Assembly (NCBI RefSeq): GCF_014270065.1
Contig: NZ_JACNME010000005.1
Location: 124,001 to 188,000, forward strand
Direction: 5' to 3'
DNA from: Quadrisphaera sp. RL12-1S
Lineage (GTDB): Bacteria; Actinomycetota; Actinomycetes; Actinomycetales; Quadrisphaeraceae
Length of the DNA stretch: 64,000 nucleotides
Shown piece by piece: positions 26,543 through 35,682 of this stretch. The notes under the pieces were generated by a model, which was given only the letters and a program-made list of their open reading frames with translations, did not search any database and was not told where the DNA came from. The position numbers and the translations under genes were made by a program. How positions within the stretch are numbered: position 1 is the stretch's first letter; the number at the start of each line of letters is the position of its first letter.

Positions 26543-28288
26543 GTGGTGCTTCCCGCTCCCTCCACGCTCCCGCTCTGGCCCGACGACCCCGACGACGCCG
26601 CTGACGACGCAGCCGCTGACCGGCTCGGCGGCCTCGACCCGGCCACGCCGCTGCACGAGGTCGACTTCCTGGTGCTCGACTTCGAGACCACCGGGGCGTC
26701 GGCCGCCACCTGCGCCATCACCGAGGTGGGCGCGGTGCGGGTGCGGGGCGGGGAGGTGGTGGGCGAGCTCGGCACGCTGGTGCGACCGCCCGGCCCGATC
26801 CCGCGCGAGATCACCGCGCTGACCGGCATCTCCGACGCCATGGTCGCGGACGCCCCCAGCATCGGGCAGGTGCTCGCGCCCCTGCTCGAGATGCTGCGCG
26901 GCGCCGTCCTCGTCGCCCACAACGCCCCGTTCGACGTGTCCTTCCTGCGCGCCGCGTGCGCGGCGACGGGCCGCGACCGGCCCGCGCCCGCCGTCGTCGA
27001 CACCCTGCGGCTGGCCCGCGCGGTGCTGGCCCGCGGCGAGGTGCGCGACCACAAGCTCGGCACCCTGGCGCGGCACCTGTCCGCGCGCACCACCCCCACC
27101 CACCGCGCCCTGGACGACGCGCGGGCCACCGTGGACGTGCTGCACGCGCTGCTCGCCCGGGTCGGGTCCCTCGGCGTCACCACCCTGGGGGACCTGGCCC
27201 AGGTGGCGCCGGCGGTGCCGGAGCAGGTGCGGCGCAAGCGGACCCTGGCCGACGGCCTCCCCTCGGCGCCGGGCGTCTACCTCTTCAAGGACGCCCAGGG
27301 CCGGGTGCTGTACGTCGGCACCAGCGGGGACCTGCGGGCCCGGGTCCGCAGCTACTTCACGGCCGCGGAGAAGCGCACCCGGATGGCCGAGATGGTGCAG
27401 CTGGCGGCGTCGGTGACGCCCGTGGTGTGCGCCACCCCGCTGGAGGCGCAGGTGCGCGAGCTGCGGCTCATCGCCGAGCACGACCCCCACTACAACCGCC
27501 GCTCGCGCCGGCCGGAGCGGCTGCCGTGGGTCAAGCTGACCGCCGAGCCCTACCCGCGGATGTCCGTGGTGCGCGAGGTCCGGGACGACGCCGCCGCCGG
27601 CGCCGCCTACCTGGGCCCGTTCTCCTCCTCGCGCTCGGCGCAGGCAGCGGTGGAGGCCGTGCAGGACGCCCTGCCGCTGAGGCGCTGCTCCGGGCGGCTG
27701 CCGCTGGCCCCCGCGGCCGGGGCCTCGGCCTGCGCCCTCCACGAGATCGGCAGGTGCGGCGCCCCGTGCACGGGCGCGCAGTCACCCGAGGAGTACGCGG
27801 AGGTCGCCCGGCGGGCGCGCACGGCCCTGCTGGCGGACCCGGCCGCCGTGCTGGCCTCGGCCCGCGCCCGCCTGGCCGAGCTGGCGGCGGCCGAGCGGTA
27901 CGAGGAGGCCGGTCTCGTGAGGGACCGGTCGCTGGCGTTCCTGCGCGGCGCGGCCCGGGCGCAGCGCCTGGCGCCGCTGGCCGCGGCCGCGGAGGTGGTG
28001 GCGGCGCGGCGCCGGCCCGGCGGCGGCTGGGAGCTGGTGGTGGTGCGCCACGGGCGCCTGGCCGGCACCACCACCACGCCCCCCGGTGCCGACCCCCGGC
28101 CGGCGGTGGAGGCCCTGCGCGCCACCGCCGAGGTGGTCCCCGCCCCGGTGCCGCCGGCGCCGGCCTGCTCGGCCGAGGAGGCCGAGCGCGTGCTCGCGTG
28201 GCTGGAGGGGGACGGTGTGCGCCTGGTGGGCGTGCAGGGGACGTGGGCCTGCCCCGTGCGGTCGGCGCTGGGCGCGGCGCTGGCATGA
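26543..28288 (+). CDS. DEDDh exonuclease / GIY-YIG (UvrC-like) fusion protein
   Basis: This 581-residue protein joins a DnaQ-type 3'-5' exonuclease (about residues 35-200; FLVLDFETTG, then AHNAPFDVSFL, then HRALDDARAT) to a GIY-YIG domain (from about 235; GVYLFKDAQGRVLYVGTSGDLRARV) and UvrC-like sequence including LGPFSSSRSAQ. It lacks the C-terminal RNase H-like half of UvrC. This fusion is known in actinobacteria (Rv2191) and may act in alternative excision repair. GTG 26543 or 26546 is the start; the former lies 7 nt after TAGCGT. Confidence 0.88.
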   Translation: MVLPAPSTLPLWPDDPDDAADDAAADRLGGLDPATPLHEVDFLVLDFETTGASAATCAITEVGAVRVRGGEVVGELGTLVRPPGPIPREITALTGISDAMVADAPSIGQVLAPLLEMLRGAVLVAHNAPFDVSFLRAACAATGRDRPAPAVVDTLRLARAVLARGEVRDHKLGTLARHLSARTTPTHRALDDARATVDVLHALLARVGSLGVTTLGDLAQVAPAVPEQVRRKRTLADGLPSAPGVYLFKDAQGRVLYVGTSGDLRARVRSYFTAAEKRTRMAEMVQLAASVTPVVCATPLEAQVRELRLIAEHDPHYNRRSRRPERLPWVKLTAEPYPRMSVVREVRDDAAAGAAYLGPFSSSRSAQAAVEAVQDALPLRRCSGRLPLAPAAGASACALHEIGRCGAPCTGAQSPEEYAEVARRARTALLADPAAVLASARARLAELAAAERYEEAGLVRDRSLAFLRGAARAQRLAPLAAAAEVVAARRRPGGGWELVVVRHGRLAGTTTTPPGADPRPAVEALRATAEVVPAPVPPAPACSAEEAERVLAWLEGDGVRLVGVQGTWACPVRSALGAALA

Positions 28289-28304
28289 GTGGTGGGATGG
28301 AGGG

Positions 28305-28586
28305 GTGATCACCGCCATCGTCCACGTCGACGTCGAGGTCTCCCAGGTGCCGGAGGCGGCTGCCGCCATCGCCGACGTCGACGGCGTCAGCGAGGTGTAC
28401 TCCGTCACCGGCGACACCGACCTCGTCGTCATGGTCAGGGTCGCCCAGCAGGAGGCCCTGGCCGACGTCATCGCCGACCGCATCGGCAAGGTCCCCGGCG
28501 TCCGGGCCACCCGCACCTACCTGGCGTTCCGGGCCTACTCCCGGCACGACCTGGAGGCGGCGTTCGCCATCGGCGCCGACGAGTAG
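28305..28586 (+). CDS. Stand-alone Lrp/AsnC ligand-binding (RAM) domain protein
   Basis: This 93-residue protein consists only of the RAM effector domain of Lrp/AsnC regulators (ITAIVHVDVEVSQVPEAAAAIADVDGVSEVYSVTGDTDLVVMVRV). It has no DNA-binding helix-turn-helix. Such single-domain proteins form decamers that bind amino acids and may modulate full-length Lrp proteins. GTG 28305 follows GGAGG. It ends 4 bp before the convergent trpD stop. Ligand and partner are unknown. Confidence 0.85.
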   Translation: MITAIVHVDVEVSQVPEAAAAIADVDGVSEVYSVTGDTDLVVMVRVAQQEALADVIADRIGKVPGVRATRTYLAFRAYSRHDLEAAFAIGADE

Positions 28587-28590
28587 CCCG

Positions 28591-29670
28591 TCAGCTCGAG
28601 GTCGCGGCCACCCAGCGCTCGAGCACCGAGGCGGCGGCGCCGCTGTCCACCGAGGCCGCCGCCACGGCCAGCTGGTGGCGCAGCGCGTCGTGGAGGTCCC
28701 CGGCGGTGCCCTCGGCCGCGACCAGCGCGGCCGCGGCGTTGAGCAGCACGGCGTCGCGCACCGGCCCCGGGGCGCCGGCCAGCACCTCGCGCGCCACGGC
28801 CGCGTTGCGGGGGGCGTCACCGCCGGCGAGGTCGGCGAGGGTGGAGGGCGGCAGGTCGAGCGCCCGCGGGTCGACCTCGACCTCCTCCACGGCCCCCCCG
28901 GAGACGCGCCACGCCGAGGAGGGGCCGGACGTCGTCAGCTCGTCCAGGCCGTCGTCGCCCCGGAAGACCAGCGCCCGCGTGCCGCGCCGCGCCAGCACCC
29001 CGGCCACGAGCGGGGCGAGGCGGGCGTCGGCCACTCCGACGGCCGCCGCCCCCGGCCGCCCGGGGTTGGTCAGCGGGCCGAGGATGTTGAAGGCGGTCGG
29101 CACGCCCAGGCCGGTGCGGGCCTCGGCGGCGTGGCGGAACGCGGGGTGGAAGACGCGCGCGAAGGCGAAGGTGATGCCCACCTCCCCGGCCACCTCGCCG
29201 ACGCGCTGCGGCGGCAGGTCCAGGCGCACGCCCAGCTCCTCGAGCAGGTCGGCCGAGCCGCACTGCGAGGACGCGGCGCGGTTGCCGTGCTTGACCACGG
29301 TGCGCCCGGCGCCGGCCACGACGAGCGCGGCCATGGTGGAGATGTTCACGGTGCTCGTCCCGGTGACCGACCGGTCCCCGCCGGTGCCCACCACGTCGAC
29401 GGCGCCGGCGAGCGGCCCGGCCGCCTCGGGGACGCGCAGCGGCACGGCGTGCGCGAGCATCTCGTCCGCCAGGCCGCCCAGCTCGGCCACCGTCTCCCCC
29501 TTGGCGCGCAGCGCCACGAGGAAGCCCGCCAGCGGCACCGCGGGCGCCTCCCCCGCCATGACCCGCGCCATGGCCCACGCGCAGTCCTCGGAGGTGAGGT
29601 CGCGCCCGGCGACCAGCGCCGAGATCAGGGACGGCCAGGTCCGCGCACCGGGTGATCCGAGGGCTGCCAC
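28591..29670 (-). CDS. trpD: Anthranilate phosphoribosyltransferase
   Basis: This 359-residue enzyme makes phosphoribosyl-anthranilate in tryptophan synthesis. The PRPP-binding [20 protein letters not shown] and the anthranilate-site [21 protein letters not shown] are complete. It is separate from other trp genes, exactly as M. tuberculosis trpD (Rv2192c), which also faces away from ctaE. GTG 29670 is used. The 146-bp divergent gap to ctaE should carry its promoter; none is obvious. Confidence 0.94.
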   Translation of the reverse strand: MAALGSPGARTWPSLISALVAGRDLTSEDCAWAMARVMAGEAPAVPLAGFLVALRAKGETVAELGGLADEMLAHAVPLRVPEAAGPLAGAVDVVGTGGDRSVTGTSTVNISTMAALVVAGAGRTVVKHGNRAASSQCGSADLLEELGVRLDLPPQRVGEVAGEVGITFAFARVFHPAFRHAAEARTGLGVPTAFNILGPLTNPGRPGAAAVGVADARLAPLVAGVLARRGTRALVFRGDDGLDELTTSGPSSAWRVSGGAVEEVEVDPRALDLPPSTLADLAGGDAPRNAAVAREVLAGAPGPVRDAVLLNAAAALVAAEGTAGDLHDALRHQLAVAAASVDSGAAASVLERWVAATSS

Positions 29671-29804
29671 GGCGCCACCCTGCCAGGTGGAGACGGGGAT
29701 CCGGCAGGGCGGGCCCAGCCGCCACCCAGCCGCGGCTGGTGTGATCGTGACCGCATCGTGTCCGTGCGGCGGGTCCCGACCGTCGCGCGCCGGGGGGCGG
29801 ACGC

Positions 29805-29810
29805 CATAAT
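29805..29810 (+). promoter_or_regulatory. Leaderless -10 box CATAAT before ctaE
   Basis: CATAAT (five of six matches to TATAAT) lies 6 nt before the ctaE GTG at 29817 with no ribosome-binding site between. It should start the ctaE-qcrCAB transcript. No clear -35 was seen. Confidence 0.5.
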
Positions 29811-29816
29811 GGCGCC

Positions 29817-30449
29817 GTGTCGAGCACAGCAGCCCTGCCGCACGCTCCGGCGGCCGTCAACAGGCCCGACCCCGTGTCGGTCGGGACCATCGTCTGGCTC
29901 TCCAGCGAGCTCATGTTCTTCGCCGGGCTGTTCGCCATGTACTTCACGGTGCGCGCGGTGGTCCCCGAGCTGTGGCAGGTGGAGCCGAAGCTCTTCAACA
30001 TGCCCCTGGCCATCACCAACACGACCATCCTCGTGCTGAGCTCCTTCACGTGCCAGATGGGCGTCTTCGCCGCTGAGCGCTACCAGAAGGCGCGCACGGG
30101 GTCCCTGTGGCAGGCCAACCGCTGGGGCATGCGCGAGTGGTACGTGCTCACGTACCTCATGGGGGCCTACTTCGTCTCGGGCCAGGTCTTCGAGTACGCC
30201 GAGCTGGCGCACGACGGCCTGACCATCTCCTCGACGCCGTACGGCTCGGTCTTCTTCCTGGCCACCGGGTTCCACGGCCTGCACGTCACCGCCGGCCTCC
30301 TGGCCTTCCTGCTGGTCATCGGCCGCAGCTTCGCGGCCCGCAGGTTCGGGCACCAGGAGGCCACCAGCGCCGTCGTGACCAGCTACTACTGGCACTTCGT
30401 GGACGTGGTGTGGATCGGCCTGTTCTTCATCATCTACATCCTCCGGTGA
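29817..30449 (+). CDS. ctaE: Cytochrome c oxidase subunit III
   Basis: This 210-residue membrane protein is subunit III of the aa3 cytochrome c oxidase. Five transmembrane segments are visible, with [13 protein letters not shown] near the start and the family signature [20 protein letters not shown] at the C-terminus. It is the first gene of the ctaE-qcrC-qcrA-qcrB cluster that in actinobacteria encodes parts of a cytochrome bcc-aa3 supercomplex. GTG 29817 is placed by the -10 box 6 nt upstream. Confidence 0.95.
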   Translation: MSSTAALPHAPAAVNRPDPVSVGTIVWLSSELMFFAGLFAMYFTVRAVVPELWQVEPKLFNMPLAITNTTILVLSSFTCQMGVFAAERYQKARTGSLWQANRWGMREWYVLTYLMGAYFVSGQVFEYAELAHDGLTISSTPYGSVFFLATGFHGLHVTAGLLAFLLVIGRSFAARRFGHQEATSAVVTSYYWHFVDVVWIGLFFIIYILR

Positions 30450-30531
30450 GCGCCATGACCTGCAGCGTGAGCCTCGTCACCTCCCTGGCGCGCCCTGTCG
30501 CGCTTTCCACCGCAACGTTGAGGATGTCCCT

Positions 30532-31329
30532 GTGAAGGCTGTGAAGGCTCTCGCCGCCCGCCGCCGCCACCCGCTGGGCGGAGTGGTCGTGATGCTGCTG
30601 GCGCTGCTCGTCGTGGGCGGCGCCTACTCGGTGCTGACCCCGTCCCCGGCCTCCGCCGCCGGGGCCAGCACGGAGGACGTGCAGAAGGGCAAGGAGCTCT
30701 TCCTCGCCAACTGCTCCAACTGCCACGGGCTGCAGGCCCAGGGCACCGGCCAGGGCCCCACCCTCATCGGCGTGGGCGCGGCCTCGGTCGACTTCCAGGT
30801 GGGCACCGGCCGCATGCCGCTGTCGGCCAACCTGCCGCAGGCCATCGAGAAGCCGGTGCAGTTCAACGACGAGCAGATCGCCCAGATGGCCGCCTACGTG
30901 GCCTCGCTGGCGCCCGGCCCGGCCATCCCGGCCGCCGAGTTCCAGACCTGGACGGACGACCCGGAGCGCATCTCCAAGGGCAACGAGCTCTTCCGCACCA
31001 ACTGCGCGATGTGCCACAACGCCGTCGGCGCGGGCGGCGCCCTCACCCACGGCAAGTGGGCCCCCAACCTCCAGCAGGTGTCCGCCAAACACGTCTACGA
31101 GGCCATGCTGACCGGCCCGCAGTCGATGCCCGTCTTCAACGACGCGAACATCACGCCGCAGGAGAAGCAGGACATCGCCAGCTACCTGCACTACGTCGGC
31201 TCGGAGCCGTCCCCGGGCGGCCTGTCCCTCGGTTCGCTGGGCCCGGTCTCGGAGGGCCTGTTCGCCTGGGTCGGCGGCATCCTCGCCCTCGTCGGCTGCG
31301 CCATCTGGCTCGGGGCGAAGTCCTCGTGA
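30532..31329 (+). CDS. qcrC: Di-haem cytochrome c subunit of the bcc complex
   Basis: This 265-residue protein is QcrC, the di-haem cytochrome c that replaces a soluble cytochrome c in the actinobacterial bcc-aa3 supercomplex. It has an N-terminal signal-anchor helix, two haem motifs (CSNCHG and CAMCHN) with axial Met in RMPLS and SMPVF, and a C-terminal transmembrane helix (WVGGILALVGCAIWLG). GTG 30532 has GAGGA about 13 nt upstream. It lies 82 bp after ctaE and 52 bp before qcrA. Confidence 0.95.
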   Translation: MKAVKALAARRRHPLGGVVVMLLALLVVGGAYSVLTPSPASAAGASTEDVQKGKELFLANCSNCHGLQAQGTGQGPTLIGVGAASVDFQVGTGRMPLSANLPQAIEKPVQFNDEQIAQMAAYVASLAPGPAIPAAEFQTWTDDPERISKGNELFRTNCAMCHNAVGAGGALTHGKWAPNLQQVSAKHVYEAMLTGPQSMPVFNDANITPQEKQDIASYLHYVGSEPSPGGLSLGSLGPVSEGLFAWVGGILALVGCAIWLGAKSS

Positions 31330-31381
31330 CCCGCTCGCCCCGGCCCTCCACCACCAGCACTGACGTCCGGGAGGACCAGCT

Positions 31382-32464
31382 GTGAAGGACTCCCCCACCA
31401 CGGGTCACCACGACGCCGGCCCCAGCCACGGCGGCACCGGGACCGACCTCGCGGCCCCCGAGGGCACCGCCCTCGAGAACCGCTTCGCCAACCCCGGTCT
31501 GCCCGCCCACCGCTTCCGGGTGACGGACACCGACCCCAAGGCGGCCAAGCGCGCCGAGCGCCAGGTCTCCACGATCTTCCTGATCTCCGCGATCGGGACC
31601 GTGGTCTTCCTCGTCGGGTACTTCGCCCTGCCGATCGACCAGGACAAGAGCCAGTCCCGGCTCCAGCTGTCCACGCTCGTCCTGGGCCTCGGGCTGGGCT
31701 TCGCGATCTTCTGCATCGGCATCGGGCTGGTCCACTGGGCCAAGACCCTCATGCCCGACCACGAGCAGGTCGAGCTCCGCCACGACATCCGCGGCACCGA
31801 CGAGGAGCGCCGCGACGCGGCCAACATCGTCCTCGACGGCGTCGAGGAGAGCGGCGTCATGCGGCGCACGGTCATCCGCAACTCGCTCATCGCAGCGCTC
31901 GGCATCCTGCCGATCCCCGCGGTGGTCCTCTTCCGCGACCTCGGCCCCCTGCCCGGCACGGTGCTGCGGGAGACGCTGTGGGAGGAGGGCGTCCGCCTCA
32001 CCCGCGACCCGGACGGCACCCCCATCCGCGCCGCCGACGTCACCTTCGGGTCGGTCTTCCACGTCATCCCCGACGGCCTGGCCGACTCCGAGCACCCGAT
32101 CGAGGAGAAGGCCAAGGCCGCCGTCCTCCTCATCCGCATCCAGCCCCAGGACGTCCAGCCCCTCGAGGGCGACCAGGCGTACCGCAACGACTGGGACTAC
32201 GGCGGCATCTACGCGTACTCCAAGATCTGCACGCACGTCGGCTGCCCCGTCGCCCTGTACGAGCAGCAGACCCACCACCTTCTCTGCCCGTGCCACCAGT
32301 CGACCTTCGACCTGACGCAGCACTGCAAGGTGATCTTCGGCCCGGCCAAGCGGCCGCTGCCGCAACTTCCGATCACGGTGGACAGCGAGGGGTACCTGGT
32401 CGCCAAGGCCGGGTTCGCCGAGCCGCCCGGCCCGAGCTACTGGGAGCGAGGCGCATCAGAATGA
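31382..32464 (+). CDS. qcrA: Rieske iron-sulfur subunit of the bcc complex
   Basis: This 360-residue protein is QcrA, which passes electrons from menaquinol to QcrC. It is longer than mitochondrial Rieske proteins because it has extra transmembrane helices (residues ~60-120 and ~160-185), as in other actinobacteria. The [2Fe-2S] ligands are in CTHVGC and CPCHQS. GTG 31382 follows GGAGGA at a good distance. Its stop overlaps the qcrB ATG (ATGA). Confidence 0.95.
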   Translation: MKDSPTTGHHDAGPSHGGTGTDLAAPEGTALENRFANPGLPAHRFRVTDTDPKAAKRAERQVSTIFLISAIGTVVFLVGYFALPIDQDKSQSRLQLSTLVLGLGLGFAIFCIGIGLVHWAKTLMPDHEQVELRHDIRGTDEERRDAANIVLDGVEESGVMRRTVIRNSLIAALGILPIPAVVLFRDLGPLPGTVLRETLWEEGVRLTRDPDGTPIRAADVTFGSVFHVIPDGLADSEHPIEEKAKAAVLLIRIQPQDVQPLEGDQAYRNDWDYGGIYAYSKICTHVGCPVALYEQQTHHLLCPCHQSTFDLTQHCKVIFGPAKRPLPQLPITVDSEGYLVAKAGFAEPPGPSYWERGASE

Positions 32465-34143
32465 GCTCGATCCTCACCGACAAGAGGACCGCGACGCTCG
32501 CGGGGTACGTCGACGACCGCGTCGGCGCGTCGAAGATCGTCAAGACCTTCGCCCGCAAGATCTTCCCGGACCACTGGTCCTTCATGCTGGGCGAGGTCGC
32601 CCTCTACACGTTCGTCGTCCTGCTCATCTCCGGCACGTTCCTGACGTTCTGGTACGACCCGAGCATGGCGCTGACCACCTACGAGGGCAGCTACGCCCCC
32701 GTGGTGGGCCAGACGGTCTCGAAGGCCTACGAGTCGACGCTGCACCTGAGCTTCGACATCCGCGGCGGCCTGCTCATCCGCCAGGTCCACCACTGGGCGG
32801 CGCTGCTCTTCGTGGCGGCGATCCTCGCGCACATGGCCCGCGTCTTCGTGACCGGAGCCTTCCGCAAGCCGCGCGAGCTGAACTGGGTGGTCGGCAGCGT
32901 CCTGGCGATCCTCGCCCTGGCCGCCGGCTTCACCGGCTACTCGCTCCCGGACGACCTGCTGTCCGGCAACGGCCTGCGCATCATCTCCGGTGTCATCCAG
33001 GCCATCCCCGTGGTCGGCACCTACATCTCGTTCTTCCTGTTCGGCGGGGAGTTCCCGGGCGAGGTGATCATCCCCCGGCTGTTCATCCTGCACGTGATGC
33101 TCATCCCGGCCGCGCTGCTCGCGATGATCGGCATCCACCTGGGACTGCTGGTGCTGCACAAGCACATGCAGTTCCCCGGCCCGGGCCGCACCAACACCAA
33201 CGTCGTGGGCTACCCGGTGCTGCCGGTGTACGCGGCGAAGGCCGGCGGCTTCTTCTTCATCGTGTTCGGCGTCGTGGTGCTCATGGCGGCCACGGTGACG
33301 ATCAACCCGATCTGGAACTACGGCCCGTACGACCCGTCGCCGATCAGCGCCGGCACGCAGCCCGACTGGTACATCCTCTTCGTGGACGGCGCCCTCCGGC
33401 TCATGCCGGGCTGGCTCGGGCCCATCCCGACGGAGTTCTCGACCTTCGGCTACGTGTGGTCGCTGAACATCCTTCTCCCGGGCGCCGTGGTGCCGGGCAT
33501 CATGATCCTCGCGCTGTTCGCCTACCCCTGGATCGAGGCGTGGCTGACGGGCGACACCCGGGAGCACCACCTGCTCGACAGGCCGCGCAACAAGCCCACC
33601 CGCACCGGCCTGGGCGTGGCGGCGCTCGTCTTCTACGTCGTCATGGCGCTCGCGGCCACCAACGACCTCGTGGCGACGCACTTCCACATCTCCATCAACG
33701 ACATGACGTACGTGCTGCGCACGCTGTTCTTCGTGGGCCCGCCGATGGCCTTCTGGGTCACCAAGCGGATCTGCCTGGGCCTGCAGCGCCGCGACCGCGA
33801 GCTCGCGCTCCACGGGCGCGAGACCGGACGCATCGTCCGCACCGCTGACGGTGAGTACTTCGAGGTGCACGAGCCCCTCGACGTCTACGAGCGCTGGAAC
33901 CTGGTCCAGCACGAGGACGACCTCCTCGTGCCGCTCCCCCAGGGCAAGGCCTCCGGTCTGGACAAGCTGCGCGCCCGCATGTCGGCGTTCTTCTTCGAGG
34001 ACCACGTGGCCACCGTGACCCCCGCCGAGCTCGAGGCCGCCCACGGCCACGACGACGGTCACGGCCAGGCCCTGGAGGGCGGCACCGAGCCGCGTGCGGT
34101 CAGCGCGGCAGGTGCGGGCCACGAGTCGAGCCACGGCCACTGA
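32461..34143 (+). CDS. qcrB: Cytochrome b subunit of the bcc complex
   Basis: This 560-residue protein is QcrB, the menaquinol-oxidising cytochrome b. Haem-ligand His pairs lie in QVHHWAALLFVAAILAHMAR and the segment ILHVMLIPAALLAMIGIHLG. Eight or more transmembrane helices are followed by a roughly 120-residue cytoplasmic tail ending in His/Gly-rich sequence. Translation is coupled to qcrA. A strong hairpin follows the stop codon, closing the ctaE-qcrCAB operon. Confidence 0.95.
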   Translation: MSSILTDKRTATLAGYVDDRVGASKIVKTFARKIFPDHWSFMLGEVALYTFVVLLISGTFLTFWYDPSMALTTYEGSYAPVVGQTVSKAYESTLHLSFDIRGGLLIRQVHHWAALLFVAAILAHMARVFVTGAFRKPRELNWVVGSVLAILALAAGFTGYSLPDDLLSGNGLRIISGVIQAIPVVGTYISFFLFGGEFPGEVIIPRLFILHVMLIPAALLAMIGIHLGLLVLHKHMQFPGPGRTNTNVVGYPVLPVYAAKAGGFFFIVFGVVVLMAATVTINPIWNYGPYDPSPISAGTQPDWYILFVDGALRLMPGWLGPIPTEFSTFGYVWSLNILLPGAVVPGIMILALFAYPWIEAWLTGDTREHHLLDRPRNKPTRTGLGVAALVFYVVMALAATNDLVATHFHISINDMTYVLRTLFFVGPPMAFWVTKRICLGLQRRDRELALHGRETGRIVRTADGEYFEVHEPLDVYERWNLVQHEDDLLVPLPQGKASGLDKLRARMSAFFFEDHVATVTPAELEAAHGHDDGHGQALEGGTEPRAVSAAGAGHESSHGH

Positions 34144-34161
34144 GGTCGCCTGAGCGTCACA

Positions 34162-34218
34162 GACGCCGTCTCCGTGAGGGGCGGGTCCCGGAGTCCGGGG
34201 CCCGCCCCTCACGGCGTT
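34162..34218 (+). terminator. Hairpin terminator after qcrB
   Basis: A 12-bp perfect GC-rich stem (GTGAGGGGCGGG at 34174-34185 with CCCGCCCCTCAC at 34201-34212) is extended outward by ACGCCGT/ACGGCGT across a bulge. No T-run follows, which is common in actinobacterial terminators. Confidence 0.75.
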
Positions 34219-34248
34219 CCAGCCCCGCTCCAGCTCCCGCAGGATGAG

Positions 34249-34690
34249 GTGTCGACGACGGTAGAGAACGAGGCCATCCCGAACCATGAGGGGTGGGCGC
34301 TGCTGGCTGAACGCGTCGGGTGGACCGGGTCGATCACCAGGTTCCGCGGACAGCTCGCCCCGATCTGCGCCACCCGTATCCACACCGGCGTGGTGGCCAG
34401 CGGGCAGGTGCGCACGGCGGTCTTCCCTGTCCTGCCCTCACGCGCGGTTGCTGACCTGCTGTGCGGGGAGTGGCAGCTGCTCTTCGACTCGGGGGCGCTG
34501 CGGCGGCGGCTGCTGCAGGACGACGAAGCCGCCAACGACTGCTCCGTGGACCCGGCCATCATCACCGACCCCGCCCACGTGTCCACCGCCGCCGCGTGGC
34601 GGGCAGCGCTGCTGACCCCACCAGCCGAGGCCAGCGCCCGCAGTGCGCGTGAGTCCTCCTCCGCGGCGATCAGCGACACCGTCAGGCAGC
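34249..34690 (+). pseudogene. Unrecognised coding-like remnant upstream of the istB fragment
   Basis: An open frame from GTG 34249 has the G/C-rich third positions expected of real genes here, but I do not recognise the product. It begins VSTTVENEAIPNHEGWALL and contains FRGQLAPICATRIHTGV and AVADLLCGEWQLLFDSGALR. It runs without a stop into the frame of the istB fragment tail, so its true 3' end is unclear. It may be the broken remains of a gene carried or interrupted by the IS21 element. No ribosome-binding site is convincing. Function unknown. Confidence 0.35.
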
Positions 34691-34971
34691 GCAGTTGCGC
34701 ATCCGCGCCGCCGGCTCCCCCCGGGGTCAAGGACCGGAGGACTTCGACGTCGACGCCCAACCCGCCACCCACGCCAAGATCGCCCTGCTGGCCATCGCCC
34801 GGGGCGTCATCGCCGCCCACCACGGCCACCGACGAGGTGGCCGGGCTGCGTCGCCACGACCTGGTCATCGTCGATGAGGTCGGCTGCTCACCCGTCGAAG
34901 CCCAGGCCGCCGACCTCCTCTTCCAGCTGGTCTCCACCCTGCCCTCGGTGCGCGCCGAGCGGGCACACTGA
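34690..34971 (+). pseudogene. IS21-family istB (transposition helper ATPase) remnant
   Basis: Two frames carry pieces of an IstB-like AAA+ ATPase. From 34695 one frame reads RIRAAGSPRGQGPEDFDVDAQ and ATHAKIALLAIA, matching the segment before the Walker A of IstB. A second frame, from about 34850, reads RRHDLVIVDEVGCSPVEAQ and AADLLFQLVS, the Walker B/sensor segment of IstB, ending at a TGA at 34969-34971. The Walker A part between them (about 55 residues) is deleted and the frame is shifted, so this is a dead insertion-sequence relic. No istA or terminal inverted repeats were found. Confidence 0.65.
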
Positions 34972-35219
34972 CCCGCACTGCATATCGATGGCCTCGGTGT
35001 AGGCCGTCGCACCACTCACTGTGGACCGTCGCTGACCCGCCGGTCCAGGGAGGTGGTGTCCCGCCGCCTCGGAGGATCGGCCCCTTGCGCGTGATCGGCT
35101 GGTCACGCTGAAGGGGCACATCCTCCGAGGTCCCTGATCGCAGCTCCCGCGGCTGCCCTCGGACCCGCTCTGCGCGTGCTCTCCGACGAGCGCGACCTGC
35201 GCGGTACGTGGGCACGCGA
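34972..35219. other. Non-coding stretch between istB remnant and ctaF terminator
   Basis: Together with the remnants before it, this forms the only gap of more than 300 bp without an intact gene (34144-35276). Apart from the palindrome at 35067-35130 I see nothing recognisable: no tRNA, no complete inverted repeats of an insertion sequence, and no frame with convincing coding character. Confidence 0.5.
35067..35130. repeat. 64-nt imperfect palindrome
   Basis: Two 28-nt arms match at 24 positions in inverted orientation around an 8-nt loop (35095-35102). The paired blocks are CCTCGGAGGAT/ATCCTCCGAGG (11 bp), GCCCCTT/AAGGGGC (7 bp) and GCGTGA/TCACGC (6 bp), separated by two symmetrical 2x2 mismatches. 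It could be a folded RNA, a mobile-element end or a REP-like element. It lies in the gene-poor gap between the istB remnant and the ctaF terminator. Confidence 0.6.
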
Positions 35220-35263
35220 ACGACGAGGGGCCCCGGAGCGTGTGCTCCGGGGCCCCTCGTCGT
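35220..35263 (-). terminator. 20-bp stem-loop terminator after ctaF
   Basis: A perfect 20-bp stem (35220-35239 with 35244-35263) closes a GTGT loop on the plus strand. It lies 14 bp beyond the ctaF stop on the minus strand and should end the ctaC-ctaD-ctaF transcript. It may also block read-through from the qcr side. Confidence 0.8.
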
Positions 35264-35276
35264 CAGGTCGGGTGCG

Positions 35277-35675
35277 TCAGTGGGCGTGCGCCCCGCGGTA
35301 GAACTCGAAGAGCCAGCCCACGAGGCAGACGAGCGCCAGCAGGCCACCCAGCACCGACATCCACCACCCCACGGCGAGGCCGCAGATGACCAGCGCGATG
35401 CACAGGCCGATGGCCAGCGGCCACCACGAGTGGGGCGGGAACACGCCCTGCTCACCGGCGCCGTCGGCGATCTCACCGAAGGCGTCGTCCTCAGGGCGCG
35501 GGTCGATGCGCCGCGAGGTCAGCCACAGGTAGGCACCCATGAGGCTGGCCAGGCCGCCCGTGAGGAACAGGCAGACGGTGCCCACGGGCTCCCAGCTCGA
35601 CAGGACGCCGTACACCACGGCCAGCGGCAGGAAGAAGAACGCGCCGCCACCGAAGGTCCAGAACTCGGTCTTCAC
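35277..35675 (-). CDS. ctaF: Cytochrome c oxidase subunit IV (actinobacterial)
   Basis: This 132-residue membrane protein is the actinobacterial CtaF subunit of aa3 oxidase. It opens with MKTEFWTFGGGAFFFLPLAVVYG and has four hydrophobic helices in two pairs separated by an acidic loop (residues ~55-80), the family layout (Rv2199c). GTG 35675 lies 7 bp after the ctaD stop. It is the last gene before the long terminator hairpin. Confidence 0.93.
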   Translation of the reverse strand: MKTEFWTFGGGAFFFLPLAVVYGVLSSWEPVGTVCLFLTGGLASLMGAYLWLTSRRIDPRPEDDAFGEIADGAGEQGVFPPHSWWPLAIGLCIALVICGLAVGWWMSVLGGLLALVCLVGWLFEFYRGAHAH

Positions 35676-35682
35676 GCGCGTC

